The position numbers and the translations under genes are program-made. 64,000 bases of DNA, taken from the NCBI RefSeq assembly GCF_003268655.1, contig NZ_CP029642.1, positions 1,054,001-1,118,000 of the forward strand. Direction: 5' to 3'. The first letter of the stretch is position 1; each line of letters starts with the position of its first letter. Shown here one piece after another: positions 7,670-16,924 of this stretch. Source of the stretch: Arthrobacter dokdonellae (GTDB lineage: Bacteria > Actinomycetota > Actinomycetes > Actinomycetales > Micrococcaceae). Below the pieces are notes generated by a model. It was not told the origin of the DNA, searched no databases, and was given only the letters and a program-made list of their open reading frames with translations.

Positions 7670-10564
7670 GTGGCGCTGGACCTGACCCCCGTCAAGGGGG
7701 GCCGAAAGCCGCGCCTTCGGCTGGCGCTGACCATGGCGTGGCGGGACATCCGCCGGCACAAGGGCCGCTCGGCGCTGATTGTCGCGTTGATCGCCCTGCC
7801 CATCTTCGGGTTGTCGTTCGCGGCCACGGCCGGGATGTCCATGGTGGCCACGCCCGCCGAAACCGTCGCCATGGAACTTGGTCAGACGCAGGGCCGACTG
7901 AGCGCTCTGCACGCACAAAATTCCCACGCGGTCCAGACCGTCGAGGGTGACCTGTCCGGGAGCTGGGGCGGCGACGGTGATGCTGACCCCAATTTCGTGC
8001 CGGCCGCCCCGATCGACGCCGTACCTGCCGGGTTCACGACCATCCCCTGGCAAACGGTCAACCTTTCGTCCCCTGTCGGCAAGGCCCACGTGGCCCTCGA
8101 CGTCGTCGTAACGGACGCCCTGAACCCCGCATTCAAGGGCAAATACACGCTGTTGGAAGGGCGGGCGCCATCCGCCGCCGGTGAAGCCCTGGGAACGCCC
8201 GGGCTGCTCAAGCGCTTCGGCCTGCACCTCGGCGAAAAACTGACGACGTCGGCCGGCACCTTTGAGTTGGTCGGCACCTTGCGTGTCGAGCGCCAGGGAG
8301 ACGGGCAGTCCACGGTGTTCCTGCAGCCCGGCCAGGTCCCCGCCGCCGTCATGGCGAATGCCTCTGAAGCAATTCCTTACCTGGTGGGCGAGAGGCCGCT
8401 GGCCTGGGCCGACGCCAAGGGCCTCAATGCCAAGGGCGTCATGCTCACGTCCCGGGACCTGATCCTTCACCCGCCGGGCAAGGTCGAACTCGGGGCGGAC
8501 GCGCAGTTCCAGTATGACAACGGGCGCCAAGGAATGATTGCCGGCTATGCACTCGTGGGCGCGCTCATCGGTGTCCTGGCGCTTCTTGAAGTCGGGCTGC
8601 TGGCCGGTGCGGCCTTCGCCGTGGGCGCCCGGAAGCAGCAACGTGACCTGGCCCTGCTGGCAGCCTCGGGCGCGGAAGGGAGCATGCTCCGCACCACGGT
8701 CACGGCCGGCGGCCTGTGGATGGGCCTGGCCGGAGGCGCCAGTGGAGCCGTGCTGGGCACAGTGGCCGCGGTGGCCACCGTGCTCGTGATGCGGACCAAG
8801 GGCCTGGCCATTTTCCCCGGCCTGCACCTGATGTGGCTGCCCGCCGTCGGCCTGGTCCTTTTGGGCGTGGCCGCAGGCCTCGTGGCAGCCATGGTCCCGG
8901 CGCGGGCCGTGGCCAAACAAGCGACGCTGGCCGCGCTGAAGTCAGGGCGCACGGCGGATGTCCCGTCCAAGTGGACACCGCGCATTGGCGCCGGCCTGCT
9001 GCTTCTGTCGGCACTGGCCATGGTTGCCGCAGGCATTGTTGCGTTTCTGGTCCGTGGATCGGTGAAATCGCATGAGCTGTTCCCGCTCATCGGCGGCCTC
9101 ATCATTGCCGGAGCAGTCCTTTTGGTGGCCGGCCTGATTTTCCTTACCGGCAGGATCATTGCCGTCCTGACGACGCACACTGGCTGGTTGCCCGTGCCGT
9201 TGAGGCTGGCGGCACGGGACGCGGCCCGCAACCGCGGCCGGACGGTACCTGCCGTGGCGTCCGTGCTGGCCGCCGCCACCTTGGCCGGCGCACTCATCGT
9301 GGGCGTCGCCAGCATGACCCAAAAAATGAACGACGAGCACTTGTGGCAGTACAACCAGAACCAGACGTCCCTGCAATTGGAATACCTCAAGCCGACTGAT
9401 GGCCCAGTGCCGGGCACTGCCTCCGCCACACCAATGGCCCCGGTCCCGGTCAAGGTGGACGCCGGTCTTCTGGCGAAAGCCGTCGTGGAGGAGATGGGCC
9501 CGGAAACGCGAACACTCGTCCTGAAGGGCGTCCAACGCTCGGATGGTTGCTATGAAGACATGGCAGCCGGGGACAAGGGGGCCACGTGCATTGACTGGGA
9601 CTTGGCAGAGCCGCCCGCCAACCGTTGCGCGCTCGCCGCGGACTACCTGCCGGCCAACCTCGACGACTGGCGGTGCAAGGGATCCATGAGCCAGCCCAAC
9701 TACGGCTATGGACTCCCGCCAATAGTCGTCGGCGGCGAGGCGGAGCTCAACGCCCTCTTGGGAAGGGCACCCAGCCCGGAGGCGCGGGCGATGCTGCACG
9801 ACGGCGGCATGGTGCTGACCAACGAGATCTACCTGTCCGAGGACGGCACCGCCACGATCATCAGCCACGACGCGCACGACCAACCCAGTTACACCATGGG
9901 CCCGGGGAGCACCGGCCACCAGTATCTGCGCACCGTGTACAAGCCGCTGACAGCCCAAACATTGCCGGCCATGGTGGACGCGCCAGAGAAGAACATTGGC
10001 TTCTACGGCGTGGTGTCTCCGGAGACCGCGTCCAGGCTGAAGCTGCCGGTCAGCGAGAAATACATGCTGGTCTCACCCCCGAAATTGCTCAGCCAGGCCG
10101 AAAATGACAAGGTCAACGCGGCATTGGCACCGTTCTATGGCGGATACAGCCACTTCTACCAAGAGCGGGGACTCGACACCCCCATTGGGCTCATCCTGTG
10201 GCTCATCGTCGGCGGCGGCGCCCTGGTCACGCTCAGTGCCGCCGGCATCACGGCCGGCCTGGCGCTCGCCGACGGCCGCAACGACCACGCCACCTTGGCC
10301 AGCATTGGCGCCGACACCCGGCTTCGGAAGGCCTTTGCAGGTTCCCAGACCCTCATGACGGCGCTGCTTGGCGCAGTCCTGGGCCTGTTCGCCGGGGCCG
10401 TGCCGACCGTCGTCGTGCTGTCCCTGCAACGCGGTTTCCCCGTCGTGCTGCCGTGGCTGCAGATGGGGGCGCTGGTGATTCTTGTGCCCCTCTTCGGGGC
10501 GGCCGCGGCATGGGTGCTGACCAGGGGCAAGCTGCCCATGACGAGGAGGCAGACGCTGGCCTGA
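7670..10564 (+). CDS. Large FtsX-domain ABC permease
   Basis: A 964-residue membrane protein with the duplicated FtsX layout: a helix at about residues 35-55, a long extracytoplasmic domain (about 60-280), three helices with an LAASGAEGSMLR coupling loop (about 290-410), a central pair of helices around 445-500, a helix at 525-545, a second large extracytoplasmic domain (about 550-840), and a final trio of helices with SIGADTRLRKAFAGSQ. It pairs with the ATPase encoded immediately upstream. Family members export or extract lipids, lipoproteins or peptides, or sense antibiotics. GTG start one base after the preceding stop. A very long palindrome follows the stop. Confidence 0.9.
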   Translation: MALDLTPVKGGRKPRLRLALTMAWRDIRRHKGRSALIVALIALPIFGLSFAATAGMSMVATPAETVAMELGQTQGRLSALHAQNSHAVQTVEGDLSGSWGGDGDADPNFVPAAPIDAVPAGFTTIPWQTVNLSSPVGKAHVALDVVVTDALNPAFKGKYTLLEGRAPSAAGEALGTPGLLKRFGLHLGEKLTTSAGTFELVGTLRVERQGDGQSTVFLQPGQVPAAVMANASEAIPYLVGERPLAWADAKGLNAKGVMLTSRDLILHPPGKVELGADAQFQYDNGRQGMIAGYALVGALIGVLALLEVGLLAGAAFAVGARKQQRDLALLAASGAEGSMLRTTVTAGGLWMGLAGGASGAVLGTVAAVATVLVMRTKGLAIFPGLHLMWLPAVGLVLLGVAAGLVAAMVPARAVAKQATLAALKSGRTADVPSKWTPRIGAGLLLLSALAMVAAGIVAFLVRGSVKSHELFPLIGGLIIAGAVLLVAGLIFLTGRIIAVLTTHTGWLPVPLRLAARDAARNRGRTVPAVASVLAAATLAGALIVGVASMTQKMNDEHLWQYNQNQTSLQLEYLKPTDGPVPGTASATPMAPVPVKVDAGLLAKAVVEEMGPETRTLVLKGVQRSDGCYEDMAAGDKGATCIDWDLAEPPANRCALAADYLPANLDDWRCKGSMSQPNYGYGLPPIVVGGEAELNALLGRAPSPEARAMLHDGGMVLTNEIYLSEDGTATIISHDAHDQPSYTMGPGSTGHQYLRTVYKPLTAQTLPAMVDAPEKNIGFYGVVSPETASRLKLPVSEKYMLVSPPKLLSQAENDKVNAALAPFYGGYSHFYQERGLDTPIGLILWLIVGGGALVTLSAAGITAGLALADGRNDHATLASIGADTRLRKAFAGSQTLMTALLGAVLGLFAGAVPTVVVLSLQRGFPVVLPWLQMGALVILVPLFGAAAAWVLTRGKLPMTRRQTLA

Positions 10565-10591
10565 CCCCCACCCTTCAGACGCTCCCGCAGA

Positions 10592-10657
10592 TTCGGGGCG
10601 ATTATCGCCAACGCTCCCTCACCTGGGTGAGGGAGCGTTGGCGATAATCGCCCCGAA
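10592..10657. repeat. 66-bp perfect palindrome (32-bp arms) after the FtsX gene
   Basis: Bases 10592-10623 and 10626-10657 are exact reverse complements with only TG between them. The arms contain GGGCGATTATCGCC and AACGCTCCCTCAC. It lies 28 bases after the permease stop. No T-run follows. Just beyond (about 10668-10712) is a degenerate tandem series built on GGGAGCGTG. Possible roles are a bidirectional transcript end, an mRNA stabiliser or a mobile palindromic repeat. Confidence 0.85.
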
Positions 10658-10844
10658 AGTGATCGAGCGTTGGGAGCGTGGGAGCGTGGGGGCGTGGGGG
10701 CGTTGGGAGCGGTGTGCCGCTGCGGGGTCGGTGGGCGCCGTTCGTCGACGGAAGCCGTGCCCCGCCCCACATCCCGCCGTGTGGGGCGGGGCGCACTGCT
10801 ACCTTGGGGGGCTGTCCCCAACCCCCATTGACAAGGAAGGCACC

Positions 10845-11141
10845 ATGACAATGCCTTCAAACGCGCCAGCCGATCCGGCGGCCATGGAGGCCGTGGTCCG
10901 CAACACCTCGGTGCAGGACACGCTGTCCATCATCTTCGTGGTGCTCTCCATCATCGGCATCACGACGGCGGTCTTGGTCTCGATCCGCCCGCTCCGTGCC
11001 GGCGGCGGCCTCAGCATGGAGGATCCGGCCGTGGCCTCGCGCATCTTCGCGCCTGCAGGCATTGCACCGACGGCGGCCGGACGGGCCGTCATGAAGGAAT
11101 GGGAGGACTCCGGCAGGGAAACCGCGCGGGCGGGCCATTAG
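10845..11141 (+). CDS. Short membrane protein resembling the C-terminal tail of CstA
   Basis: 98 residues with one clear membrane helix (about residues 23-45, LSIIFVVLSIIGITTAVLV) after a segment reading VVRNTSVQDT, and a cytoplasmic tail IFAPAGIAPTAAGRAVMKEW. From memory, this layout resembles the last helix and tail of actinobacterial CstA, the peptide/pyruvate transporter of about 700 residues. A ybdD-like gene, the usual neighbour of cstA, follows at once. The gene has its own AAGGAAGG site and ATG, so it may still be translated. It is either the remains of a deleted cstA or a small protein derived from it. No other part of CstA is visible upstream. Confidence 0.55.
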   Translation: MTMPSNAPADPAAMEAVVRNTSVQDTLSIIFVVLSIIGITTAVLVSIRPLRAGGGLSMEDPAVASRIFAPAGIAPTAAGRAVMKEWEDSGRETARAGH

Positions 11142-11143
11142 CC

Positions 11144-11344
11144 ATGGAGACCTTGCGGCGGGCCGCAACAGCTTTGGGCTCCATGAACAGGTACTTCAAG
11201 GGCGTCCTGGGGGAGGACTCCTATGAGAAGTACCTGGACCACCACCAGGGCACCGGCTGCACCACTCCGCCGATGACCGTCAAGGAATTCTGGCGGGACA
11301 AGACGGACCGCCAGGACGACAACCCGGAGGGCCGCTGCTGCTGA
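11144..11344 (+). CDS. YbdD/YjiX family small protein (DUF466)
   Basis: 66 residues. The family pattern is present: LRRAATALGSMNRYFKGVLGEDSYEKYLDHH, then the short PPMTVKEFWRD motif, and a Cys-Cys C-terminus. YbdD/YjiX proteins are encoded next to CstA-type transporters (cstA-ybdD, btsT-yjiX) and are thought to assist their activity. Here the transporter appears to be missing apart from a possible tail, so the gene may be a leftover or may act with a transporter encoded elsewhere. ATG at 11144 lies two bases after the previous stop. Confidence 0.85.
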   Translation: METLRRAATALGSMNRYFKGVLGEDSYEKYLDHHQGTGCTTPPMTVKEFWRDKTDRQDDNPEGRCC

Positions 11345-11381
11345 ACGCGGCCGCGGGCGTCCCAAAGCGTTGGTCTCCGCG

Positions 11382-11480
11382 CCGAGAGTACGGCTCTGGC
11401 GGGCCGGCGGATGCGCTGGTCACCAGAGCCGTACTCTCGGAGAATCCGGGCCTGACGGGGTCACCAGAGCTGCACTCTCG
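11382..11480. repeat. 18-bp inverted repeat plus a third diverged half-copy
   Basis: Bases 11382-11399 (CCGAGAGTACGGCTCTGG) and 11423-11440 are exact reverse complements with a 23-base centre. A third diverged copy of the right arm, GTCACCAGAGCTGCACTCTCG, follows at about 11460-11480. The flanking GGTCACC is shared by the two right-hand copies. This looks like a small interspersed repeat rather than a simple terminator. The surrounding spacer, 11345-11605, has no gene. Confidence 0.7.
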
Positions 11481-11605
11481 ACGAAAATGGGACCCGCGGA
11501 AACCGGGGCCGGGCCGGCCCGGACAACAAGGAAATGGGCTGGCATGCGGCCGCCATGGCCCGGTTGGCCCGGACATTTGTGGAGGCGTCGTGAGAGACTG
11601 GCCGT

Positions 11606-12307
11606 ATGACTGAAAAGGCGCACATCCAGGCCGCCGGAACTGCGGCTGAAGGAAACCTGATCGACGAATCCGTCCACGGGATTCTCAACGCCGACGGATT
11701 CGCGGCGTCGTCCGGGCGCGGCCAGGAGGAGACCGGGCGCGGCCAGGAGGAGACCGGGCGCGGCCAGGAGGAGACCGGGGCCGGCACGGCGGAGGCGAAG
11801 CAGTCCACCGTCGCGGACATGGTGGACCAGCCCGCCAAGGTGATGCGCATCGGCACCATGGTCAAGCAGCTGCTCGACGAGGTGAAGAGCGCACCACTCG
11901 ACGACGCAGCCCGGGCGCGCCTGGCCGAAATCCACGAACGCTCCATCGCCGAACTCGAGGACGGGCTCTCGCCGGACCTGGTGGAGGAACTGCACCGGCT
12001 GAACCTGCCGTTCGCCGACGCGGGGGCGCCGTCGGATGCTGAACTGCGCATTGCCCAGGCCCAGCTGGTCGGCTGGCTGGAGGGCCTCTTCCACGGCATC
12101 CAGACGGCCATAGCGGCCCAGGCCATGGCCAACCAGCAGGTGGCGGCCCGGCTGCAGATGCGCCAGCTGCCGCCGGGGACCGTGATCGCGCCCGGCGTGG
12201 TGGTGGGCGACAACGGCGAACCGCAACGCGCCCGTGTCCCACGGGCGCAGGAGCGTCCGGGGCAGTCCGGCCAGACCGACGCCGGCGGTCCGGGCCAGTA
12301 CCTCTGA
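11606..12307 (+). CDS. bpa: Bacterial proteasome activator
   Basis: 233 residues. The core, about residues 75-195, matches the Bpa family (mycobacterial Rv3780): QPAKVMRIGTMVKQLLDEV, IHERSIAELEDGLSPDL and PSDAELRIAQAQLVGWLEG, a four-helix bundle that forms a dodecameric ring. The protein ends in GQYL, the hydrophobic-Tyr C-terminus that inserts into the 20S proteasome pockets and opens the gate without ATP. This implies that the host has a 20S proteasome, not seen in the window. The N-terminal extension is acidic and contains three exact copies of GRGQEET. A gene of unknown function follows after 38 bases. Confidence 0.9.
   Translation: MTEKAHIQAAGTAAEGNLIDESVHGILNADGFAASSGRGQEETGRGQEETGRGQEETGAGTAEAKQSTVADMVDQPAKVMRIGTMVKQLLDEVKSAPLDDAARARLAEIHERSIAELEDGLSPDLVEELHRLNLPFADAGAPSDAELRIAQAQLVGWLEGLFHGIQTAIAAQAMANQQVAARLQMRQLPPGTVIAPGVVVGDNGEPQRARVPRAQERPGQSGQTDAGGPGQYL
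11714..11776 (+). repeat. Three tandem copies of a 21-bp unit inside bpa
   Basis: A 21-base unit beginning GGGCGCGGCCAGGAGGAGAC is repeated exactly three times in frame, encoding GRGQEET three times in the disordered N-terminal arm. The perfect identity, including third bases, points to recent slippage. Confidence 0.9.
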
Positions 12308-12345
12308 CCACCACACAACCACTGACGTCACCGGAGCCGGCCACC

Positions 12346-12924
12346 ATGCTCAAGGGACTTTTTGGCGCCGGCCGCCAAGGCGGGCGCGACGACGCCGAAC
12401 TCGGCAAAGGCGTCTGGCGGCGCGCCCACGACAGGTTCCGCCGCGGCCTGGACAGGTTCCACCAGATGCTCGAGGGCGTCGAGGAGGAGTCCATGCGCGC
12501 GGCGCCGGCCGGTGACGCCCCGGCAGGTGACGCGCCGGCCGGTGACGCGCCGGCCGGTGACGCGCCGGCAGGTGACGGCGGACCAGGGGCCGCATCCCGC
12601 AACGACGCGGCTGATAATTATGTGGCCCTGGTGCCAACCGCCGACGCCCTGGCGGACCTCCTGCCGCTGGTTCGCAGCATTGCCGCCCGGGCGCATGCCA
12701 TCGCCCCCAGCGAAGGCATGGAAATCCCCACGGGCACCGGCGGCTACCTCAACGACGTGCACCGCGAGCTCTCACGCGCCGGCAATGCGCTTGCCGCCGC
12801 AGCGGAGGCCGTCGCGATGGTGAGGCTCGGTGCGGGGGCGGTGTCCGGCGTCGAACGCAGGGCTGCGCTGGTGCACGAACACGTCGCCCGGGCCGCGGAA
12901 CTGCTGGAATCAAAGCAGCCGTAG
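12346..12924 (+). CDS. Unknown protein with PAGDA repeats, next to bpa
   Basis: 192 residues, not assigned to a family. The N-terminal 50 residues are basic and probably helical (LFGAGRQGG, then RRAHDRFRRGLDRFHQMLEGV). Residues 53-77 are five copies of APAGD. The C-terminal half (about 90-190) is predicted alpha-helical and alanine-rich, with LVPTADALADLLPLVRSI and GGYLNDVHRELSRAGNALAAAAEAV. There is no signal peptide or membrane helix. It starts 38 bases after bpa in the same orientation, so it may be co-transcribed and could act with the proteasome activator. That link rests only on position. Confidence 0.75.
   Translation: MLKGLFGAGRQGGRDDAELGKGVWRRAHDRFRRGLDRFHQMLEGVEEESMRAAPAGDAPAGDAPAGDAPAGDAPAGDGGPGAASRNDAADNYVALVPTADALADLLPLVRSIAARAHAIAPSEGMEIPTGTGGYLNDVHRELSRAGNALAAAAEAVAMVRLGAGAVSGVERRAALVHEHVARAAELLESKQP
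12502..12576 (+). repeat. Five tandem copies of a 15-bp unit encoding APAGD
   Basis: The unit GCGCCGGCCGGTGAC occurs five times in frame, with only a few third-base changes (GGCCGG or GGCAGG). It encodes a flexible Ala-Pro-Ala-Gly-Asp linker. Confidence 0.88.
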
Positions 12925-12995
12925 CTGGACTCGGTCCATTTTGGACACACAAATGTAACGGAATTCGGGAGAGCTGCGTCACAAATTAGGTGTTG

Positions 12996-13014
12996 TGAGG
13001 GTAGCCTGCCCTAT
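12996..13014. promoter_or_regulatory. Predicted DtxR/IdeR iron box
   Basis: The 19 bases TGAGGGTAGCCTGCCCTAT match the DtxR/IdeR operator consensus TTAGGTTAGCCTAACCTAA at 14 positions, including the central TAGCCT and both outer AGG/CCT arms. The box lies 56 bases upstream of the iron-binding lipoprotein gene, in a short AT-rich promoter region. With iron-loaded DtxR-type repressor bound, the importer genes would be off; iron starvation would switch them on. Confidence 0.65.
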
Positions 13015-13069
13015 CGTTGCATTACGATCAATAAAAGTTCGCTAATTTTCCCTCTGCCGAAAGGCCCCC

Positions 13070-14134
13070 ATGAAAACCTGGTTCAACAAGACTGCGATCA
13101 GCCGGACGGCGCTGACGGCGATCGCCGGAGTGTCGGTGTTCGCACTCGCCGCGTGTGGCGGCAGCACCACGCCCGCCGCATCAGAGGGTGCCCAAGGCTC
13201 GGCAACCGACGCCATCACCGTCTACAACGCCCAGCACCAGGAACTCACCCAGGCTTGGGTCGACGCGTTCACCAAGGAAACGGGCATCAAGGTCACGCTG
13301 CGCAACGGTGACGACTCCGAGCTCAGCAACCAGATCATCGCGGAGGGTGCCAAGTCGCCGGCGGACGTGTTCCTGACTGAAAACTCCCCGGCAATGACGC
13401 AGGTGGAGAACGCCGGACTGTTCACGGGCATCGACGCCAAGATCCAGTCACAGGTGCCTGCCGAATACCGCCCGTCCACCAACAAGTGGACCGGGATCGC
13501 GGCCCGCAGCACGGTCTTTGCCTACAACAAGACCAAGCTGACGGAAGCGCAGCTGCCCAAGTCGATCATGGACCTGGCCGACCCCGCCTGGAAGGGCAAG
13601 TGGGCCGCGTCGCCGTCCGGCGCCGACTTCCAGGCCATTGTGTCGGCCATGTTGGAGATCAAGGGCCAGGATGCCACGCTGGCGTGGCTGAAGGCCATGA
13701 AGGAAAACTCCAAGGCCTATAAGGGCAACAGCACCGCCATGAAGGCCGTCAATGCCGGCGAGGTGGACGGCGCCGTCATCTACCACTACTACTGGTTCGG
13801 CGACCAGGCCAAGACCGGCGAGAATTCCAAGAACGTGGCCCTGCACTACTTCAAGAACCAGGACCCCGGCGCGTTTGTGTCCATTTCGGGCGGTGGCGTG
13901 CTGGCCTCCAGCAAGCACCAGGCCAGCGCTGAGAAGTTCCTGGAATTCATCACGGGCAAGGCCGGCCAGACCATCCTGCAGACGGGAACGTCCTTCGAAT
14001 ACCCGGTGGCCAGCGACGTTGCCGCCAACGCCAAGCTGGTTCCGCTGAAGGACCTGGACGCGCCGAAGGTTGACGCGGCCAAACTGAACTCCCAGAAGGT
14101 CACCGACCTCATGACCGAGGCCGGTCTACTCTAG
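13070..14134 (+). CDS. Iron(III) ABC transporter, substrate-binding lipoprotein
   Basis: 354 residues. A signal peptide ends in a lipobox (ALAAC, Cys29), so the mature protein is anchored to the outer face of the membrane. The rest is a type II periplasmic binding fold of the FbpA/FutA group: [19 protein letters not shown] at the start, [20 protein letters not shown], and a late YHYYWFGDQ segment whose tyrosines are the likely iron ligands. The protein captures ferric iron and delivers it to the permease encoded six bases downstream. Gene order (binding protein, permease, ATPase) and the upstream IdeR-type box agree with iron uptake. Confidence 0.92.
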   Translation: MKTWFNKTAISRTALTAIAGVSVFALAACGGSTTPAASEGAQGSATDAITVYNAQHQELTQAWVDAFTKETGIKVTLRNGDDSELSNQIIAEGAKSPADVFLTENSPAMTQVENAGLFTGIDAKIQSQVPAEYRPSTNKWTGIAARSTVFAYNKTKLTEAQLPKSIMDLADPAWKGKWAASPSGADFQAIVSAMLEIKGQDATLAWLKAMKENSKAYKGNSTAMKAVNAGEVDGAVIYHYYWFGDQAKTGENSKNVALHYFKNQDPGAFVSISGGGVLASSKHQASAEKFLEFITGKAGQTILQTGTSFEYPVASDVAANAKLVPLKDLDAPKVDAAKLNSQKVTDLMTEAGLL

Positions 14135-14139
14135 TACTG

Positions 14140-15734
14140 ATGGTATTTCCACAAAGGACGACGGCGGCACGCGCGCCGCGCACAGACGGCTTGCGCCACG
14201 CTGCTGGGGGCCGGGGCACACGCTCCGGCCCTTGGCCCGTCGTCGTCCTTTCCGTCCTCATCGCCGCCTTTTCGCTGCTGCCGCTGGCATACGTGGTGGT
14301 CATGACCGGCAACGCGGGTTGGGACACCATTGAAAAGCTGGTTTTCCGCCCGCGCGTCGGTGAGCTCCTGCTCAACACGGTGGGCCTGGTGGTGGTCACC
14401 GTCCCGATTTGCGTGGTCCTTGGCGTGGCGGGGGCGTGGCTGGTTGAGCGGACGCGGCTGCGCGGGCACAGGGTCTGGTCCGTCCTGCTGGCGGCGCCGC
14501 TGGCCATCCCGGCGTTTGTGAACAGTTACGCCTGGGTCAGCGAGGTCCCGTCCCTGGGCGGGCTGTTTGGCGGCGTGCTGATCTCCACGCTGTCGTACTT
14601 TCCGCTGGTGTACATCCCCGTGGCCGCCGTGCTCAGCCGCATGGACCCTGCCCTGGAACAGTCCGGCTCCTCGCTGGGCCTGGGCCCGTGGAAGGTGTTC
14701 TTCCGGGTGGTGCTCCCGCAGCTGCGGCTTGCCACCGCCGGGGGGGCCCTGCTGGTCTCCCTGCACCTGCTGGCCGAATACGGCGCCTTCGCCATGATCC
14801 AGTTCGACACCTTCACGACCGCCATCTACGACCAGTTCCGGTCCACGTTCAACGGCGCGGCGGCCAACATGCTGGCCAGTGTCCTGGTGCTGTTCTGCCT
14901 GTTGCTGCTGCTGGGCGAGTCGAAGACGCGCGGCAACGCCCGCTACGCCCGGGTCGGGTCGGGCGTGCAGGCCAACCCTCCGCGCCTGGCGATGGGCTGG
15001 CTGGAGATTCCCGGCCAGGTGGGCCTGGCCGCCCTGACCGCGCTGGCGCTGGGGGTCCCCCTCTTCCACGTGTTCCGCTGGCTCATTCTGGGCGGCCCCG
15101 CCATCTGGACGGGCAGCGACCTGGCCAACGCCCTTCTGCAGACACTTGGCTACGGACTGGCCGGGGCGCTGGCCACCACCGTCCTGGCGTTCCCCCTCGC
15201 GTTCCTGGTGATCCGCCACCCCGGCCCCGTGACCAAGCTGCTCGAGGGCGCCAACTACATTTCCAGCTCCATGCCCGGCATTGTCGTGGCCCTCGCCCTG
15301 GTGACCATCACCATCCACAACGTGCCCGCGGTCTACCAGACCGCCGTCGTCCTGGTGGCGGCCTACGCGCTCCTGTTCATGCCCCGGGCGCTGGTCAACC
15401 TGCGGGCCGGTCTGGCGCAGGCGCCCAAGGAGCTGGACGAGGCCGCCCAGGCGCTGGGCAAGCCGCCGCTCGTGGCGTTCCTGCGTGTCACCCTGCGCCT
15501 GACCGCCCCGGCCGCGGCCGGCGGGGCCGCGCTGGTGTTTCTGGGCATCGTGAACGAGCTGACGGCCACGCTGCTGCTGGCGCCCAACGGCACCAACACG
15601 CTGGCCACGGAGTTCTGGTCGCTCAGCAGCGAGATCAACTACACCGGCGCCGCGCCGTATGCACTGCTGATGATCGTGCTGTCCGCCCCGATGACGTATC
15701 TTCTTTTTGCCCAATCCAAGAAAGCAGCCGGACA

Positions 15735-15738
<4 letters not shown>
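14140..15738 (+). CDS. Iron(III) ABC transporter permease (FbpB-like, duplicated)
   Basis: 532 residues with about twelve helices arranged as two copies of the binding-protein-dependent permease fold. Each copy carries an EAA-type loop: [21 protein letters not shown] in the first half and [20 protein letters not shown] in the second, the sites that dock on the ATPase. The single-chain double permease is typical of FbpB/SfuB/HitB ferric importers. The ATG at 14140 lies six bases after the preceding stop, and the gene ends in a GTGA overlap with the ATPase gene. The first 30 residues are a basic cytoplasmic stretch. Confidence 0.92.
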
Positions 15739-16886
<1,148 letters not shown>

Positions 16887-16924
16887 CTGGCTGAGCCGCC
16901 TCGTTGGGCATGGGCGAGACCCGG

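Noticed and set aside
12502..12576. Possible CRISPR-like array
   Set aside because: The 15-bp units are contiguous without spacers and are in frame within a coding sequence. No cas genes or repeat-spacer structure were seen anywhere in the window.
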